Program-made: the position numbers and the translations under genes
Notes under the pieces: model-generated
Database searches by the model: none
What the model was told of the DNA's origin: nothing
The model's input: the letters and a program-made list of their open reading frames with translations, nothing else
In this document: positions 10,509-18,325 of the stretch, piece after piece
Layout: every line of letters starts with the position of its first letter
Numbering within the stretch: the first letter of the stretch is position 1
Assembly (NCBI RefSeq): GCF_001620265.1
Contig: NZ_CP012661.1
Span: forward strand, 1,302,001 to 1,366,000
Direction: 5' to 3'
Length of the DNA: 64,000 nucleotides
Origin: Frigidibacter mobilis
GTDB lineage: Bacteria > Pseudomonadota > Alphaproteobacteria > Rhodobacterales > Rhodobacteraceae

Positions 10509-11296
10509 ATGCTGTTCCGCCGCGCCCGGGCCGCCGCCGGGGATAGCCAGGCGCCCACCCGCGCCAGCCCGCAGGGCGCGCTGAAGCTGATGCTGGTCGC
10601 GCAGGTCGGCATCGGCGCGGCGCTGCTGGGGCTGGACCTTGCCGCCTCGGGCCGCGCCGGCGCCAGCGCGCCGCAGCTCTTCGCGCCGCCCGGCACCGGG
10701 CCGCAGGTGCGCCCCTATGCCCCGGACCAGCGCCGGGGCCGCCCCGGCACCCCCGCCATGCGCCAGATGCCCGAGCGGCTGGAGTTCGGCCGCGACGGCG
10801 AGGCCATGACCCTGATCGGCCAGATCGCCCCGGCGACGCGCAACGCTTCACCGAATTCATCGAGGCGCAGCGGGCCGCGGGCGCGCGCCCCACCGCGCTG
10901 GGGCTGGACAGCTCCGGCGGCTCGGTCGCCGACGCGCTGGCCATCGGCCGCCAGGTGCGCGCGCTGGCGATGGTCACGTCTGTGGGCGAGTCCGCGGTCT
11001 GCCTCTCGGCCTGCCCCTATATCCTCGCGGGCGGCGTTTCCCGCAGCGCCGATCCGGCGGCGGTGGTCGGCGTGCACCAACACTATTTCGGCGAGAACAC
11101 CCTGCTGCCGGCCTTCCTCGCGGTCGAGGATGTTCAGCGCGGGCAAGGCGCGGTGATCGAGTATCTCGATGAGATGGGGGTGGATGCCATGCTGATGGCC
11201 CCGGCGCTCAAGACCCCGCCTGACGAGATCTATATCCTTGATGCCGAGGATCTGCGGCGCTACCGGCTGGTGACAGAGGCGATTGACGATGGCTGA
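10509..11296 (+). CDS. Membrane-anchored ClpP/crotonase-fold serine protease-like protein (one frameshift)
   Basis: The first frame encodes an N-terminal membrane anchor (LKLMLVAQVGIGAALLGLDL) and a proline-rich linker. The second frame gives a ClpP-like core: LGLDSSGGSVADALAIGRQV, then CLSACPYILAGG with the expected nucleophile Ser, and VVGVHQHYF with the candidate His. The frames join at GQIAP to GDAQRFTEF if one G is restored near 10837. The corrected length is about 262 residues. This organisation resembles the COG3904-type periplasmic predicted proteases. It sits 4 bases after an uncharacterised membrane protein and is probably co-transcribed with it. The catalytic role is inferred from the fold; no substrate is known. 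Confidence 0.75.
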
Positions 11297-11461
11297 AGGC
11301 TAGGGGGGAGCGGCAGGGCGGAGGGCCGGCCGCGCTCGCCCGCCCGATGCCGGCCACGACACCGGCGCAGGGCGCGGGGATGCGGGGCACGGGGGATGCC
11401 GGACCCGGCGCGGCTCCGCGGCGGGAGCCGGCCATTCAGCCTCATGCCTCGTGGTGGCGCC

Positions 11462-11990
11462 CGATGCCCGGCGCGCCTCGTGCAGGGGCATTGTCGCGCG
11501 ACAGGACACTCCCGCCTCGCCGAGATCGGCGCGGGCGCGGAGGGGCCGATACCCTGTCCGCGTGGGAGGACCAGCGGGCCTCTCGCTCGGCAACGCTGCA
11601 AGGGATCACGGGCCACCCCTTGCGGCACGCCGCATCCCCGCGATGGGGGCGACGGGCTGCGGAACCGGCTGCCGAAGCCCCCGGCATGGCCCGAATGCCG
11701 GAAGCGGCGCCGCGTCCGGCTGGGGCGACCCGAACCAAGTGCCCGAACCAAGTGGCGGGGGCGCAGGCTCCTGCCCGGTAGGCGACCGTCCCGGAGGGCC
11801 GGCTCAGCGGCTGTCGGCAGCTTTCGAAACTGCCGGCGGCACGGCTAAGGGGCCGGTATCGCCCTTGCCGCCCGCTCCCGAGGCGGGGAGGCGCGGCTCG
11901 TTGTCCTTGCACAGGGAGAAGGCGAGCCCCGTTCGGGTGCTCCGCCCGATGTCCGGCGCGCCCCGATGTCTGGCGCGCCTCGTGCAGGGG
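11462..11990 (+). repeat. Dispersed 28-bp repeat pair with an extra 17-bp tandem half-copy
   Basis: A 28-base sequence beginning CCGATG and ending GCAGGGG occurs at about 11462-11489 and again at 11963-11990 with two mismatches. Directly before the second copy, at 11946-11962, its first 17 bases are repeated in tandem (CCGATGTCCGGCGCGCC beside CCGATGTCTGGCGCGCC). Confidence 0.7.
11729..11754 (+). repeat. Perfect 13-bp tandem duplication
   Basis: CCCGAACCAAGTG occurs twice head to tail with no spacer. It lies in the same gene-free tract as the 28-bp repeats and could be a slippage product. Confidence 0.85.
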
Positions 11991-12225
11991 AGCTGCCTCA
12001 CACCGACCAGGGCCCGGGCCGCAAATCGTATGTATGGTATCTGTATAGGTTCCATATGGCGCCTGCATCCCGAAAACCTCGCCATTTTAGCAGTTTGGCA
12101 CCGTTTCGGCCCGGCACCCCCAAGCCCCGGAAATCCGCTGCCCACCCCCTCCCAGGCCTCAGCGCTTGCAGCCGCCCGCCCGCCGGGCGAGACTGCCGGG
12201 ACCCCAAGACGAAAGGCCCCCGGCA

Positions 12226-12985
12226 GTGCATATCGACCTCAACAGCGATCTCGGCGAGAGCTTCGGCGCTTGGCGTATGGGCGATGACGCGGTGATGCTG
12301 GACATCGTCACCTCGGCCAATGTCGCCTGCGGCTTTCATGCGGGCGACCCGGCCGGGATCTTGCGCACCCTGCGCGCTGCGGCGTCCCGCGGCGTGGCCG
12401 TCGGCGCCCATGTCGGATACCGCGATCTGGCCGGGTTCGGGCGGCGGGCGATGGATGTGGGCTCCGAGGACCTGACCGCCGAAGTGATCTACCAGATCGG
12501 CGCGCTGCAGGCGCTGGCGGCGGCGGCGGGCACCCGCGTGGCTTACGTCAAACCTCACGGCGCGCTCTACAACACCATCGCCACCGATGCCCGGCAGGCG
12601 GATGCGGTGATCGCCGGGGTGCTGGCCGTGACCCCCTCGCTGCCGTTGGTCTGCCTTGCCGGTGCCCCGGTGCTGGAGCGGGCACGGCGGCGGATTGCCC
12701 GTGGTGGCCGAGGCCTTTGCCGATCGCGCCTATACCGCGGATGGTGGTTTGCTGCCCCGCACCCGGCCAGATGCAGTGCTGCATGACCCTGCACTGATCG
12801 CCGCGCGGATGCTGCTTCTTGTGCGCGAGGGCTGCGTCGAGGCGGTGGATGGCAGCATCGTTCGCCTTGCCGCGCGCTCGATCTGCGTGCATGGCGACAG
12901 CCCCGGCGCGGTGGCGATTGCCGGCCATCTGCGCGCCGCGCTGGCGGGCGCGGGCGTGGCGCTGCGGCCCTTCGCGGCGGGCTGA
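12226..12985 (+). CDS. pxpA: 5-oxoprolinase subunit A (LamB/YcsF family; one frameshift)
   Basis: Starts at GTG 12226 ([13 protein letters not shown], the invariant LamB/YcsF opening with metal- or substrate-binding Asp residues). Other family motifs are [11 protein letters not shown] and [10 protein letters not shown]. The frame shifts near 12685, after LERARR, and continues as [17 protein letters not shown] to the end at 12985. One missing base in the CGGCGGCGG stretch explains it. The corrected length is about 253 residues, standard for PxpA. With PxpB and PxpC it performs ATP-dependent opening of 5-oxoproline to glutamate. The fused pxpBC gene starts 3 bases downstream. Confidence 0.9.
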
Positions 12986-12988
12986 CGG

Positions 12989-14563
12989 ATGCGCCTGCTG
13001 CCCGCCGGGGACCGCGCGCTGCTGGTGGAACTGGCCGACCTGCCCGCCGTGCTGGCGCTGCTGGGCCGCTTGCGCCAAAGCCCCTTGCCCGGCGCGGTGG
13101 AACTGGTGCCGGGCGCGCGCACCCTGCTGCTGCGCTGGCAGGCCGGGCAGGCGCGGCGCGCCGATCTGGCCCGGGCGCTGCAGGCGCTGGAGCTGGAGCC
13201 GGGCGGGGCCGCCCCCGCCTCGGGCCGCGAGATCGAGATCCCGGTACGTTATGACGGCGCCGATCTGGCCGCGATCGCGGCGCTGACCGGCCTGCCGGTT
13301 GCCGAGGTGATCCGCCGCCACACCGCCACCCCGCAGGTGGTGGCCTTCACCGGCTTCGCCCCCGGTTTCGCCTATCTCACCGGCGGCGATCCCGCGCTGC
13401 AGGTGCCCCGCCGCCAGTCGCCCCGCCCCCGCATCCCCGCCGGTGCGGTGGCCCTCGCCGGCCCGTTCAGCGGTGTCTATCCCCGCGCCAGCCCCGGCGG
13501 CTGGCAGCTGCTCGGCACCACGCCGCTGGCGATGTGGGACCTCGGCCGCGACCAGCCCGCCCTGCTGCAACCCGGCGACCGGGTGCGCTTCCGCGAGATG
13601 GCGGCGGCGGAGCCTTGGCCCGCGGTGCACCCTGTGCCGCCGCCGCCGCAGCCCTCGCCCGCGCTGCGGGTGCTGGCCGCGCCGTTGCCGCTGCTGTTCC
13701 AGGATGGCGGCCGACCCGGGCTGGCAGGGCAGGGGGTTTCCGCCTCGGGCGCCGTCGACCGCGGCGCGCTGGCGGCGGCGAACCGCGCGCTGGGCAACCC
13801 CGCCGGGGCGCCCTGCCTCGAGATCACGCTGGGCGGGGTGGAGCTGCTGGCCGAGGCGCCGGCCGTTCTGGCCCTCGCTGGCGCCCCCGCCGCTTTGCGC
13901 CTGATCCGGGCCGATGGGGCGGTGACTGGCCCCGCCTTCGGCACGCGTTTCATGGTCGAGCCGGGCGACCGGCTGTGGATCGCGCCGCCCCGCGCGGGGC
14001 TGCGGCTCTACCTCGCGGCACAGGGCGGCTTTGCCGTGCCGCCGGTTCTGGGCAGCGCCGCCACAGACACGCTGTCGGGCATCGGTCCCGCGCCGGTGCT
14101 GCGCGGCGACGGGGTTGCCATCGGGGCGGTCCGGGGCGGGCCATCCGGCGCCCCGCCCGGCTTTGCGCCTCCCGCGCCGGGAGAGGCCGTCACGCTCGAC
14201 ATCCTGCCCGGCCCGCGCAGCGACTGGTTCACACCCGAGGCGCTGGCCCGGCTGACGGCGCAGGACTGGGAGGTCACACCCCAGTCCAGCCGTGTCGGCA
14301 TCCGCCTTGCAGGGGCGCAGCCGCTGACCCGCCGCATCCCGGACGAGCTGCCAAGCGAGGGCATGATGCCGGGCGCGCTGCAGGTGCCGCATGGCGGCCA
14401 GCCGGTGCTGTTCCTCGCCGATCACCCGCTGACCGGCGGCTACCCGGTGATCGCGGTTCTGGCCGATCACCACCTCGACTTCGCCGGCCAGCTGCCCCCG
14501 GGGGCAAGGGTGCGCTTCCGGCTGCTGCAGCCGTTCACCCCAGCCCCGGCCCCCCTTGCTTGA
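12989..14563 (+). CDS. pxpBC: 5-oxoprolinase subunits B and C fused in one polypeptide
   Basis: An intact 524-residue protein starting at ATG 12989. Residues about 1-215 are the PxpB (allophanate hydrolase subunit 1) domain, with FTGFAPGFAYLTGGDP and the following proline-rich substrate loop. After a Pro-rich linker near 205-215 (PVPPPPQPSP), residues about 220-520 are the PxpC (subunit 2) domain, with PLLFQDGGRPG, VSASGAVDRGAL, and SEGMMPGALQVPHGGQP near the C-terminus. In E. coli these are two separate genes; fusion is a known variant. It is co-transcribed with pxpA. Its role is 5-oxoproline recycling. The annotation is firm. Confidence 0.92.
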   Translation: MRLLPAGDRALLVELADLPAVLALLGRLRQSPLPGAVELVPGARTLLLRWQAGQARRADLARALQALELEPGGAAPASGREIEIPVRYDGADLAAIAALTGLPVAEVIRRHTATPQVVAFTGFAPGFAYLTGGDPALQVPRRQSPRPRIPAGAVALAGPFSGVYPRASPGGWQLLGTTPLAMWDLGRDQPALLQPGDRVRFREMAAAEPWPAVHPVPPPPQPSPALRVLAAPLPLLFQDGGRPGLAGQGVSASGAVDRGALAAANRALGNPAGAPCLEITLGGVELLAEAPAVLALAGAPAALRLIRADGAVTGPAFGTRFMVEPGDRLWIAPPRAGLRLYLAAQGGFAVPPVLGSAATDTLSGIGPAPVLRGDGVAIGAVRGGPSGAPPGFAPPAPGEAVTLDILPGPRSDWFTPEALARLTAQDWEVTPQSSRVGIRLAGAQPLTRRIPDELPSEGMMPGALQVPHGGQPVLFLADHPLTGGYPVIAVLADHHLDFAGQLPPGARVRFRLLQPFTPAPAPLA

Positions 14564-14598
14564 CCCGCCGGGCAATTGTGCTAGGCATTGCGCAGGCC

Positions 14599-14674
14599 GG
14601 GCCTGTAGCTCAATGGTTAGAGCAGGGCGCTCATAACGCCTTGGTTGGGGGTTCAAGTCCCTCCGGGCCTACCA
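14599..14674 (+). tRNA. tRNA-Ile2 with CAU anticodon (lysidine-type), CCA encoded
   Basis: A 76-base cloverleaf: acceptor GGGCCTG/CGGGCCT with wobble pairs, D-arm GCTC...GAGC, anticodon loop CTCATAA, TTCAAGT T-loop, terminal ACCA encoded. The CAT anticodon would normally mean Met. The D-loop (AATGGTTA), the variable region TGGTT and overall similarity to E. coli ileX favour tRNA-Ile2, whose C34 is converted to lysidine by TilS and reads AUA. Elongator tRNA-Met remains possible. The last 16 bases double as an integration site for the element to its right. Confidence 0.85.
14659..14674 (+). repeat. attL-like copy of 16-bp direct repeat (tRNA 3' end)
   Basis: CCCTCCGGGCCTACCA, overlapping the T-stem, acceptor strand and CCA of tRNA-Ile(CAU). 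It is identical to 16821-16836. Confidence 0.85.
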
Positions 14675-14681
14675 AACCCAT

Positions 14682-15809
14682 TCATTTGTCGCGTCCTTTC
14701 ATGGGTTTACCAGAGGACTTGACGAACCGGGCCGGATGGTTCGTCAAGTTTCGTTCGCTTTTCGCCCCGCTCGGCAGGCTGGCAATGGCGGCATCGGCCT
14801 TGGTCTCGCGGTGGAATTGCTCGACGTAGCGCTGCGCGTCCTTCAGGCTTTTGTGCCCGCTGACGGCCATCACCTTGTAAACGTCGCCCTCGACTTCGGC
14901 GATCCGGCGACAAATCGCCTTGCGCAGCCCGTGCGAGGAACAGAGCGGAAGGCCGGCCTTGTCGCACCACTTCCGCATCGACGTTCCGAGACCCTTCACA
15001 GAGCGCCCGCGCCCGTTTTCGGTCTCCAGGAACGTGAAGGCGCCGGCCCGCACATGCGCCAGCGTTTCAGCGAGATACGGGTGAAGCTTGATGCTCACCT
15101 CGAAACCTTCGGGGTTCTTCTTGGTCTTACGCCGGCGGTAGACAAGCCGGCCATCGCGCAGGTTGCCCTTGCCCAACATCACCGCATCGCACTTCGCCGC
15201 GCCGGTGTAGAGCATGAGCGTCATGCACAGATGGGCCACCGAACCCATGTGATGCACCTCGTAGAATTGCGCGATCTCGCCTTCATCCCAAGCGTGAAAG
15301 CCAGACGGGTCGGTCGGAAACCGCTTCAGCCCGCGCACCGGATTGTCGGTGCGCCACTCCAGCGTCACCGCCAGGTCCATCATCTGCGACAGCCGCTTCA
15401 GCGTCTTGTTTGCCTTCTGCGGCGTTTGGGCCAGTTCGGCCTTGATCTCCAGCACGTGCCTGGCCCGCATGTGGGCGACCCGCTTGTCCCCGTGCTTCAG
15501 GCGCAGAGGCTCGATGATCGCACGATAATCTGCGGCCGTGCTGGCGCTGACTGTGGGCAGGTGCAGGGCGTAGAACCGCACGGCAAGGTCATTGAAGCTG
15601 CCCGGGATGGTGCGCGCTGCACTGGCCCCCGGCTTTTCCCGGTTGACCGCGGCGGCATAGCGGCGGCGGAAGTCCTCGGAGCCCCAATCGGTCCCCAGCT
15701 CTGCTGTGAAGCCCTTTTCACGGATGCGCCACCGCATCCGGCCATGCCGGTCATGATAGGACTTGGCCTTGGGGAATTGATCCGTGCGCTTGCTTATGCG
15801 CCATCCCAA
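14682..15809 (-). CDS. Tyrosine recombinase / phage-type integrase
   Basis: Catalytic domain at the C-terminus with HGLRKAICRRIAE (His-x-x-Arg), then SGHKSLKDAQRYVEQF containing the second His-equivalent region and the nucleophile Tyr. The position of the first catalytic Arg reads LYTGAAKCDAVML, with no Arg where TG-x-R is usual; Lys may substitute, or the element may be impaired. An N-terminal arm-binding region (RMRWRIREKGFTAELGTDWG) and a core-binding domain precede it. The start is uncertain: TTG 15809 overlaps the upstream small gene by 16 bases, and ATG 15737 is the alternative. The open frame continues to 15986 but overlaps the small gene fully there. It ends 8 bases from the tRNA CCA, as expected for an integrase beside its att site. 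Confidence 0.85.
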   Translation of the reverse strand: MGWRISKRTDQFPKAKSYHDRHGRMRWRIREKGFTAELGTDWGSEDFRRRYAAAVNREKPGASAARTIPGSFNDLAVRFYALHLPTVSASTAADYRAIIEPLRLKHGDKRVAHMRARHVLEIKAELAQTPQKANKTLKRLSQMMDLAVTLEWRTDNPVRGLKRFPTDPSGFHAWDEGEIAQFYEVHHMGSVAHLCMTLMLYTGAAKCDAVMLGKGNLRDGRLVYRRRKTKKNPEGFEVSIKLHPYLAETLAHVRAGAFTFLETENGRGRSVKGLGTSMRKWCDKAGLPLCSSHGLRKAICRRIAEVEGDVYKVMAVSGHKSLKDAQRYVEQFHRETKADAAIASLPSGAKSERNLTNHPARFVKSSGKPMKGRDK

Positions 15810-15967
15810 TCGTTTCTGCTGGCCTCGACGGCCGTCTTGCCCGCGATGATGATGATCTTGCCGGTGGGCTCGACCTCCACGCGAAACTCCGAAACGCCGG
15901 CATTCTTCATCGCTTTCGCATAGCGGGTCAGATCGGATTGCTTGAGGAAGGCGCGCGAGTTGGCCAT
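15794..15967 (-). CDS. Small element-encoded protein (57 aa), possible excisionase/regulator
   Basis: Starts MANSRAFLKQSDLTRYAKAM and includes a beta-rich segment VEVEPTGKIIIIAG. Its ATG overlaps the TGA of the upstream hypothetical gene by one base, and its 3' end overlaps the integrase start, so it is embedded in the element's operon. Small proteins of this kind directly before integrases often regulate or assist excision, but no helix-turn-helix is clear. The call as a gene rests on tight packing and normal codon use; the function is a guess. Confidence 0.65.
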   Translation of the reverse strand: MANSRAFLKQSDLTRYAKAMKNAGVSEFRVEVEPTGKIIIIAGKTAVEASRNDWDGA

Positions 15968-16667
15968 CAGACTTCCTCCGCCTCATCCTGATCGTTGGAC
16001 ATCAACCCGATCCCTATCGACAGGAAGCTTGTGCCAGAGATGGAGCGCACGTTGCGCACCCCGCCCTTGATCCGCTCGAAGCCTTCGACGGGGCGGAACC
16101 CGTCTGGCGTCTTGACCATCGTTTCGCCCTTGAAGGGAACAACAAGCTCACCCGCGATCTCGCTGCCTTCCATCTTCCACTGGAAAAGCTCGGCCAACAC
16201 CTCGAAGTCAGAAATCCGCAGATGGAACACGTTCTCGAAGAACCACTTGCAGCTCTCTGCGATGCCGAGTGTCGCGGGCAGACCGAAGATGTAGGCCAGC
16301 ACCTCTTCCAAGGTCTCGCCTTCGAACAAGCGGGCGAAGGCGTCAGGCTGGATCGTCTCGTAACCCCGGAAGGCTTTCTTGAAGCTCGGGGAATACTTGA
16401 GCTGTCCGAACCGGCGGACACGCTCATCCGCAGATGCATCGCCCGATCTGTCAGACGCTTGAGCACCGCCGAAAGAACCGCGCACAGTTCGGCCGGCGCG
16501 GCAAAGCTTGCCCACCACGCGGCATCCTCTTCGGCCGTCAGGAAGTGTTCGGTCGGCGGGCGCCCGGACGAAAGGTCGATCAGCGCCGCCGTCATGATCT
16601 GGCAGGCGTCGTCGGGGTGCGCATCGCCAATGGCTTCGGCCAGCTTCTCGGCCGTCTCCATGCGCAT
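15967..16667 (-). CDS. Hypothetical protein of the tRNA-integrated element (one frameshift)
   Basis: The frame from 16667 reads MRMETAEKLAEAIGDAHPDD and continues with an acidic helical domain to about 16410. A second frame then gives RRFGQLKYSPSFKKAFRGYE and continues with a mixed domain ending DQDEAEEV at 15967. One missing base near 16410 would make a single protein of about 233 residues; two adjacent genes are the alternative. The frame is open upstream of 16667 towards 16795 (including a Cys pair, CENCP), so a longer N-terminus is possible. I do not recognise the family. It is the first gene of the element's leftward operon. Confidence 0.55.
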
Positions 16668-16820
16668 TTTCACGTCTTCGGGGGCGAGCCCGAGCCACGC
16701 TGCAGCGGCTTGGGCGGCGGGCGTCCAGTTCGTCAGCGCCCGTTTATCGCCAGCGATATCAATGGGGCAGTTTTCGCAGTTCGCCCCGGCAACGCGCTGA
16801 TTTTGTGTCGTTTCCGCCAG

Positions 16821-16836
16821 CCCTCCGGGCCTACCA
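16821..16836 (+). repeat. attR-like copy of 16-bp direct repeat
   Basis: CCCTCCGGGCCTACCA, a second perfect copy of the tRNA-Ile(CAU) 3' end, marking the right edge of the integrated element. Confidence 0.85.
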
Positions 16837-16985
16837 CTTCCCCGCCTTCCGAATGCCCGACCGCCATCGAAGGTTTGACGGAAATCGGCCCGGTTGCGGC
16901 CATCTCCGCACCCCGGTGCTGCCTTAATGATCGCGCAAGTTTTCGGCCCTAACGTGGCAGCGAGGCACATCTGAAAGGGGCGGCG

Positions 16986-17222
16986 ATGGTCAAGGCAGAA
17001 CGTGATTTCTTCAAGGGTGGTCGATTCGCTGCCGCTCCGGCGGTTGCCAGGCAGACTTCAGCCGGCGCCCTTGTCGGCGATGCCGATTGGCCCCAGCCGC
17101 TGCAGGCTCCAGCGGATACAGGCAAGATGGCCGCCAAGGCCTCTGGCTGGTGGATTGCTGCCGCCGCGCCGCTTGGCCTTGCTGTCTGGGTGGGGCTTGG
17201 CTGGTTGCTGTTCGCAAGCTGA
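16986..17222 (+). CDS. Small single-pass membrane protein, unknown function
   Basis: A 78-residue protein starting at ATG 16986 with GAAAGGGGCG upstream as a good ribosome-binding site. The N-terminal 50 residues are polar (MVKAERDFFKGGRFAAAP). The C-terminal 25 form one membrane helix (WWIAAAAPLGLAVWVGLGWL). It stands alone just outside the right att site, so it belongs to the host chromosome. There is no recognised family. Confidence 0.6.
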   Translation: MVKAERDFFKGGRFAAAPAVARQTSAGALVGDADWPQPLQAPADTGKMAAKASGWWIAAAAPLGLAVWVGLGWLLFAS

Positions 17223-17269
17223 AGAGCCTCGGAATCCGCGGCGGCGCAACGGGCGCGGCACAAGAAGAC

Positions 17270-17291
17270 CCGCCCCGGCATCAGGGCGGGC
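17270..17291 (+). terminator. Hairpin, possible terminator
   Basis: A 7-bp perfect stem CCCGCCC/GGGCGGG with an 8-base loop, about 50 bases after the small membrane protein gene. There is no clear U-run, so its function as an intrinsic terminator is uncertain. Confidence 0.45.
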
Positions 17292-17497
17292 CATATGCGA
17301 TCTGCGTACCAGATGCTCTGGGCGACCCGCAGGGGACCTAGGCTCGTGCGGCGTGCAACGGGGGAGCAGATCACCGCCCCGGCCTTCGCCGAGCGCCGCT
17401 CCGCACTGATTTGTGACGACGGAAGCGACTAGCTGACGCGCCGTTACGGCTTCGTCCTTCGGACTTTGCCGAACACCAGTCCGATCTGATTCGTGGC

Positions 17498-17533
17498 GTG
17501 GCCGCCGACTCCTTGGTCTTGGTCGGCGGCCAC
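17498..17533 (-). terminator. Strong 12-bp perfect hairpin downstream of secreted-protein gene
   Basis: GTGGCCGCCGAC and GTCGGCGGCCAC form a perfect 12-bp stem around a 12-base loop, about 30 bases beyond the stop of the leftward gene at 17565. It is probably a transcript 3' end; no T-run follows. Confidence 0.55.
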
Positions 17534-17564
17534 GGGCTCGGGTTTCGGCCTTCGCCAGTCCGCC

Positions 17565-18092
17565 TTAGTTCGTGGCGGCAGGCGCCGGCTCGTTGGTCTC
17601 GGTCAGCGGCTCTGCGGCCACGGCCTCGCCCTTCGCCTCGGCGGCGTTTTCCAGCGCGGCACTGGTATCGGTGAACTCCAGCGCGGTCATCGGCGCAATG
17701 GCCTTGCTCAGCACCTCGGCTTCGGAGACGGCGATCATCACGCTGTCTTCTCCGACCCGCGCGATCCCGGTGGCATCAAGCTGCACCTCGTTGCCATTGG
17801 GCAGCGCGAAGATGATGTAGTCCACAACCCGGTCCGTATCGATGGCGGCCGTGGTGATGCTGCCCAGAACCTGGTTGTCCGAGGAATAGACGGTCCAGCC
17901 GCCCATCGGCCCCGCACCGCCCACCGAAGGACCGACCAGTTCGGTCGAGGTGCCGGTCATGTCGATCACGGTGATCGGCAGCGAATGTTCCTGAAGCTCA
18001 CCACCGCCGGTGGCTTCCTGGGCAAGGGCAGCGCCCGACAGGCCAAGCGCGAGGGCAGAGGCAAACAGGGCGGTCTTGTTGAAACGGGTCAT
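17565..18092 (-). CDS. Secreted/periplasmic protein of unknown function
   Basis: A 175-residue protein with a clear signal peptide (MTRFNKTALFASALALGLSG, cleavage near ALAQ). The mature part contains two beta-rich repeats around GWTVYSSDNQVLGSITTA and GNEVQLDATGIARVGEDSV, loosely resembling PRC-barrel proteins, and ends in a Glu/Ala/Pro-rich tail. It is divergent from purM, sharing a 233-base intergenic region. It is intact. The secretion call is firm and the fold is a guess. Confidence 0.72.
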   Translation of the reverse strand: MTRFNKTALFASALALGLSGAALAQEATGGGELQEHSLPITVIDMTGTSTELVGPSVGGAGPMGGWTVYSSDNQVLGSITTAAIDTDRVVDYIIFALPNGNEVQLDATGIARVGEDSVMIAVSEAEVLSKAIAPMTALEFTDTSAALENAAEAKGEAVAAEPLTETNEPAPAATN

Positions 18093-18325
18093 GGGGATGT
18101 CCTTTCAGAACTGTTTCGTTCGATGGCATGCCAACGTACCGGCCGGACGCATCGTTCCCCGGGCCCACGAAGCAGTGATCGCATCGTGACGCAGCGCGGT
18201 GCCGCACCCACAAAATCGCCGCTGCGTCCGCAGGGCCGTTGCCCGCAGCCGCAGCTTGCGCTATCGGGCCGGTCAGCGGCCGCGTGCAGGCGGGGCAGGA
18301 TGGCAGGGCGAGAAGGGGTGCGGCG

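Larger units (their letters stand above)
11297..12225 (+). other. Gene-free GC-rich tract with degenerate repeats
   Basis: No coding region can be supported over about 930 bases. Open frames exist on both strands but are Arg/Pro/Ala-rich composition artefacts without starts, ribosome-binding sites or recognisable motifs. The tract contains short direct repeats (listed separately). Near its right end, around 12020-12060, there is a local AT-rich patch containing GTATCTGTATAGG and CCATATGG that could hold the promoter for the following 5-oxoprolinase genes. Confidence 0.6.
14659..16836. mobile_element. Integrated mini-element in tRNA-Ile(CAU), about 2.2 kb, with its own integrase
   Basis: The 16-bp sequence CCCTCCGGGCCTACCA at the 3' end of the tRNA (14659-14674) recurs in the same orientation at 16821-16836. 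Everything between is transcribed leftward and consists of a tyrosine integrase next to the tRNA, a 57-residue small protein, and a hypothetical gene. This is the standard arrangement for site-specific integration into a tRNA 3' end that restores the tRNA. No replication, conjugation or capsid genes are visible, so it is either a minimal satellite or the remnant of a larger element. Confidence 0.82.
17223..17564. other. Intergenic region without a gene, containing two hairpins
   Basis: No coding region is supported here. It holds a likely terminator for the small membrane protein gene (17270-17291) and a stronger perfect hairpin (17498-17533), both listed separately. Confidence 0.6.

Noticed and set aside
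14599..14674. tRNA-Met (elongator or initiator) for the CAT-anticodon tRNA
   Set aside because: The D-loop and variable-region pattern fit tRNA-Ile2 better, and the acceptor 1-72 pair and anticodon stem do not look like an initiator. Elongator Met cannot be fully excluded.
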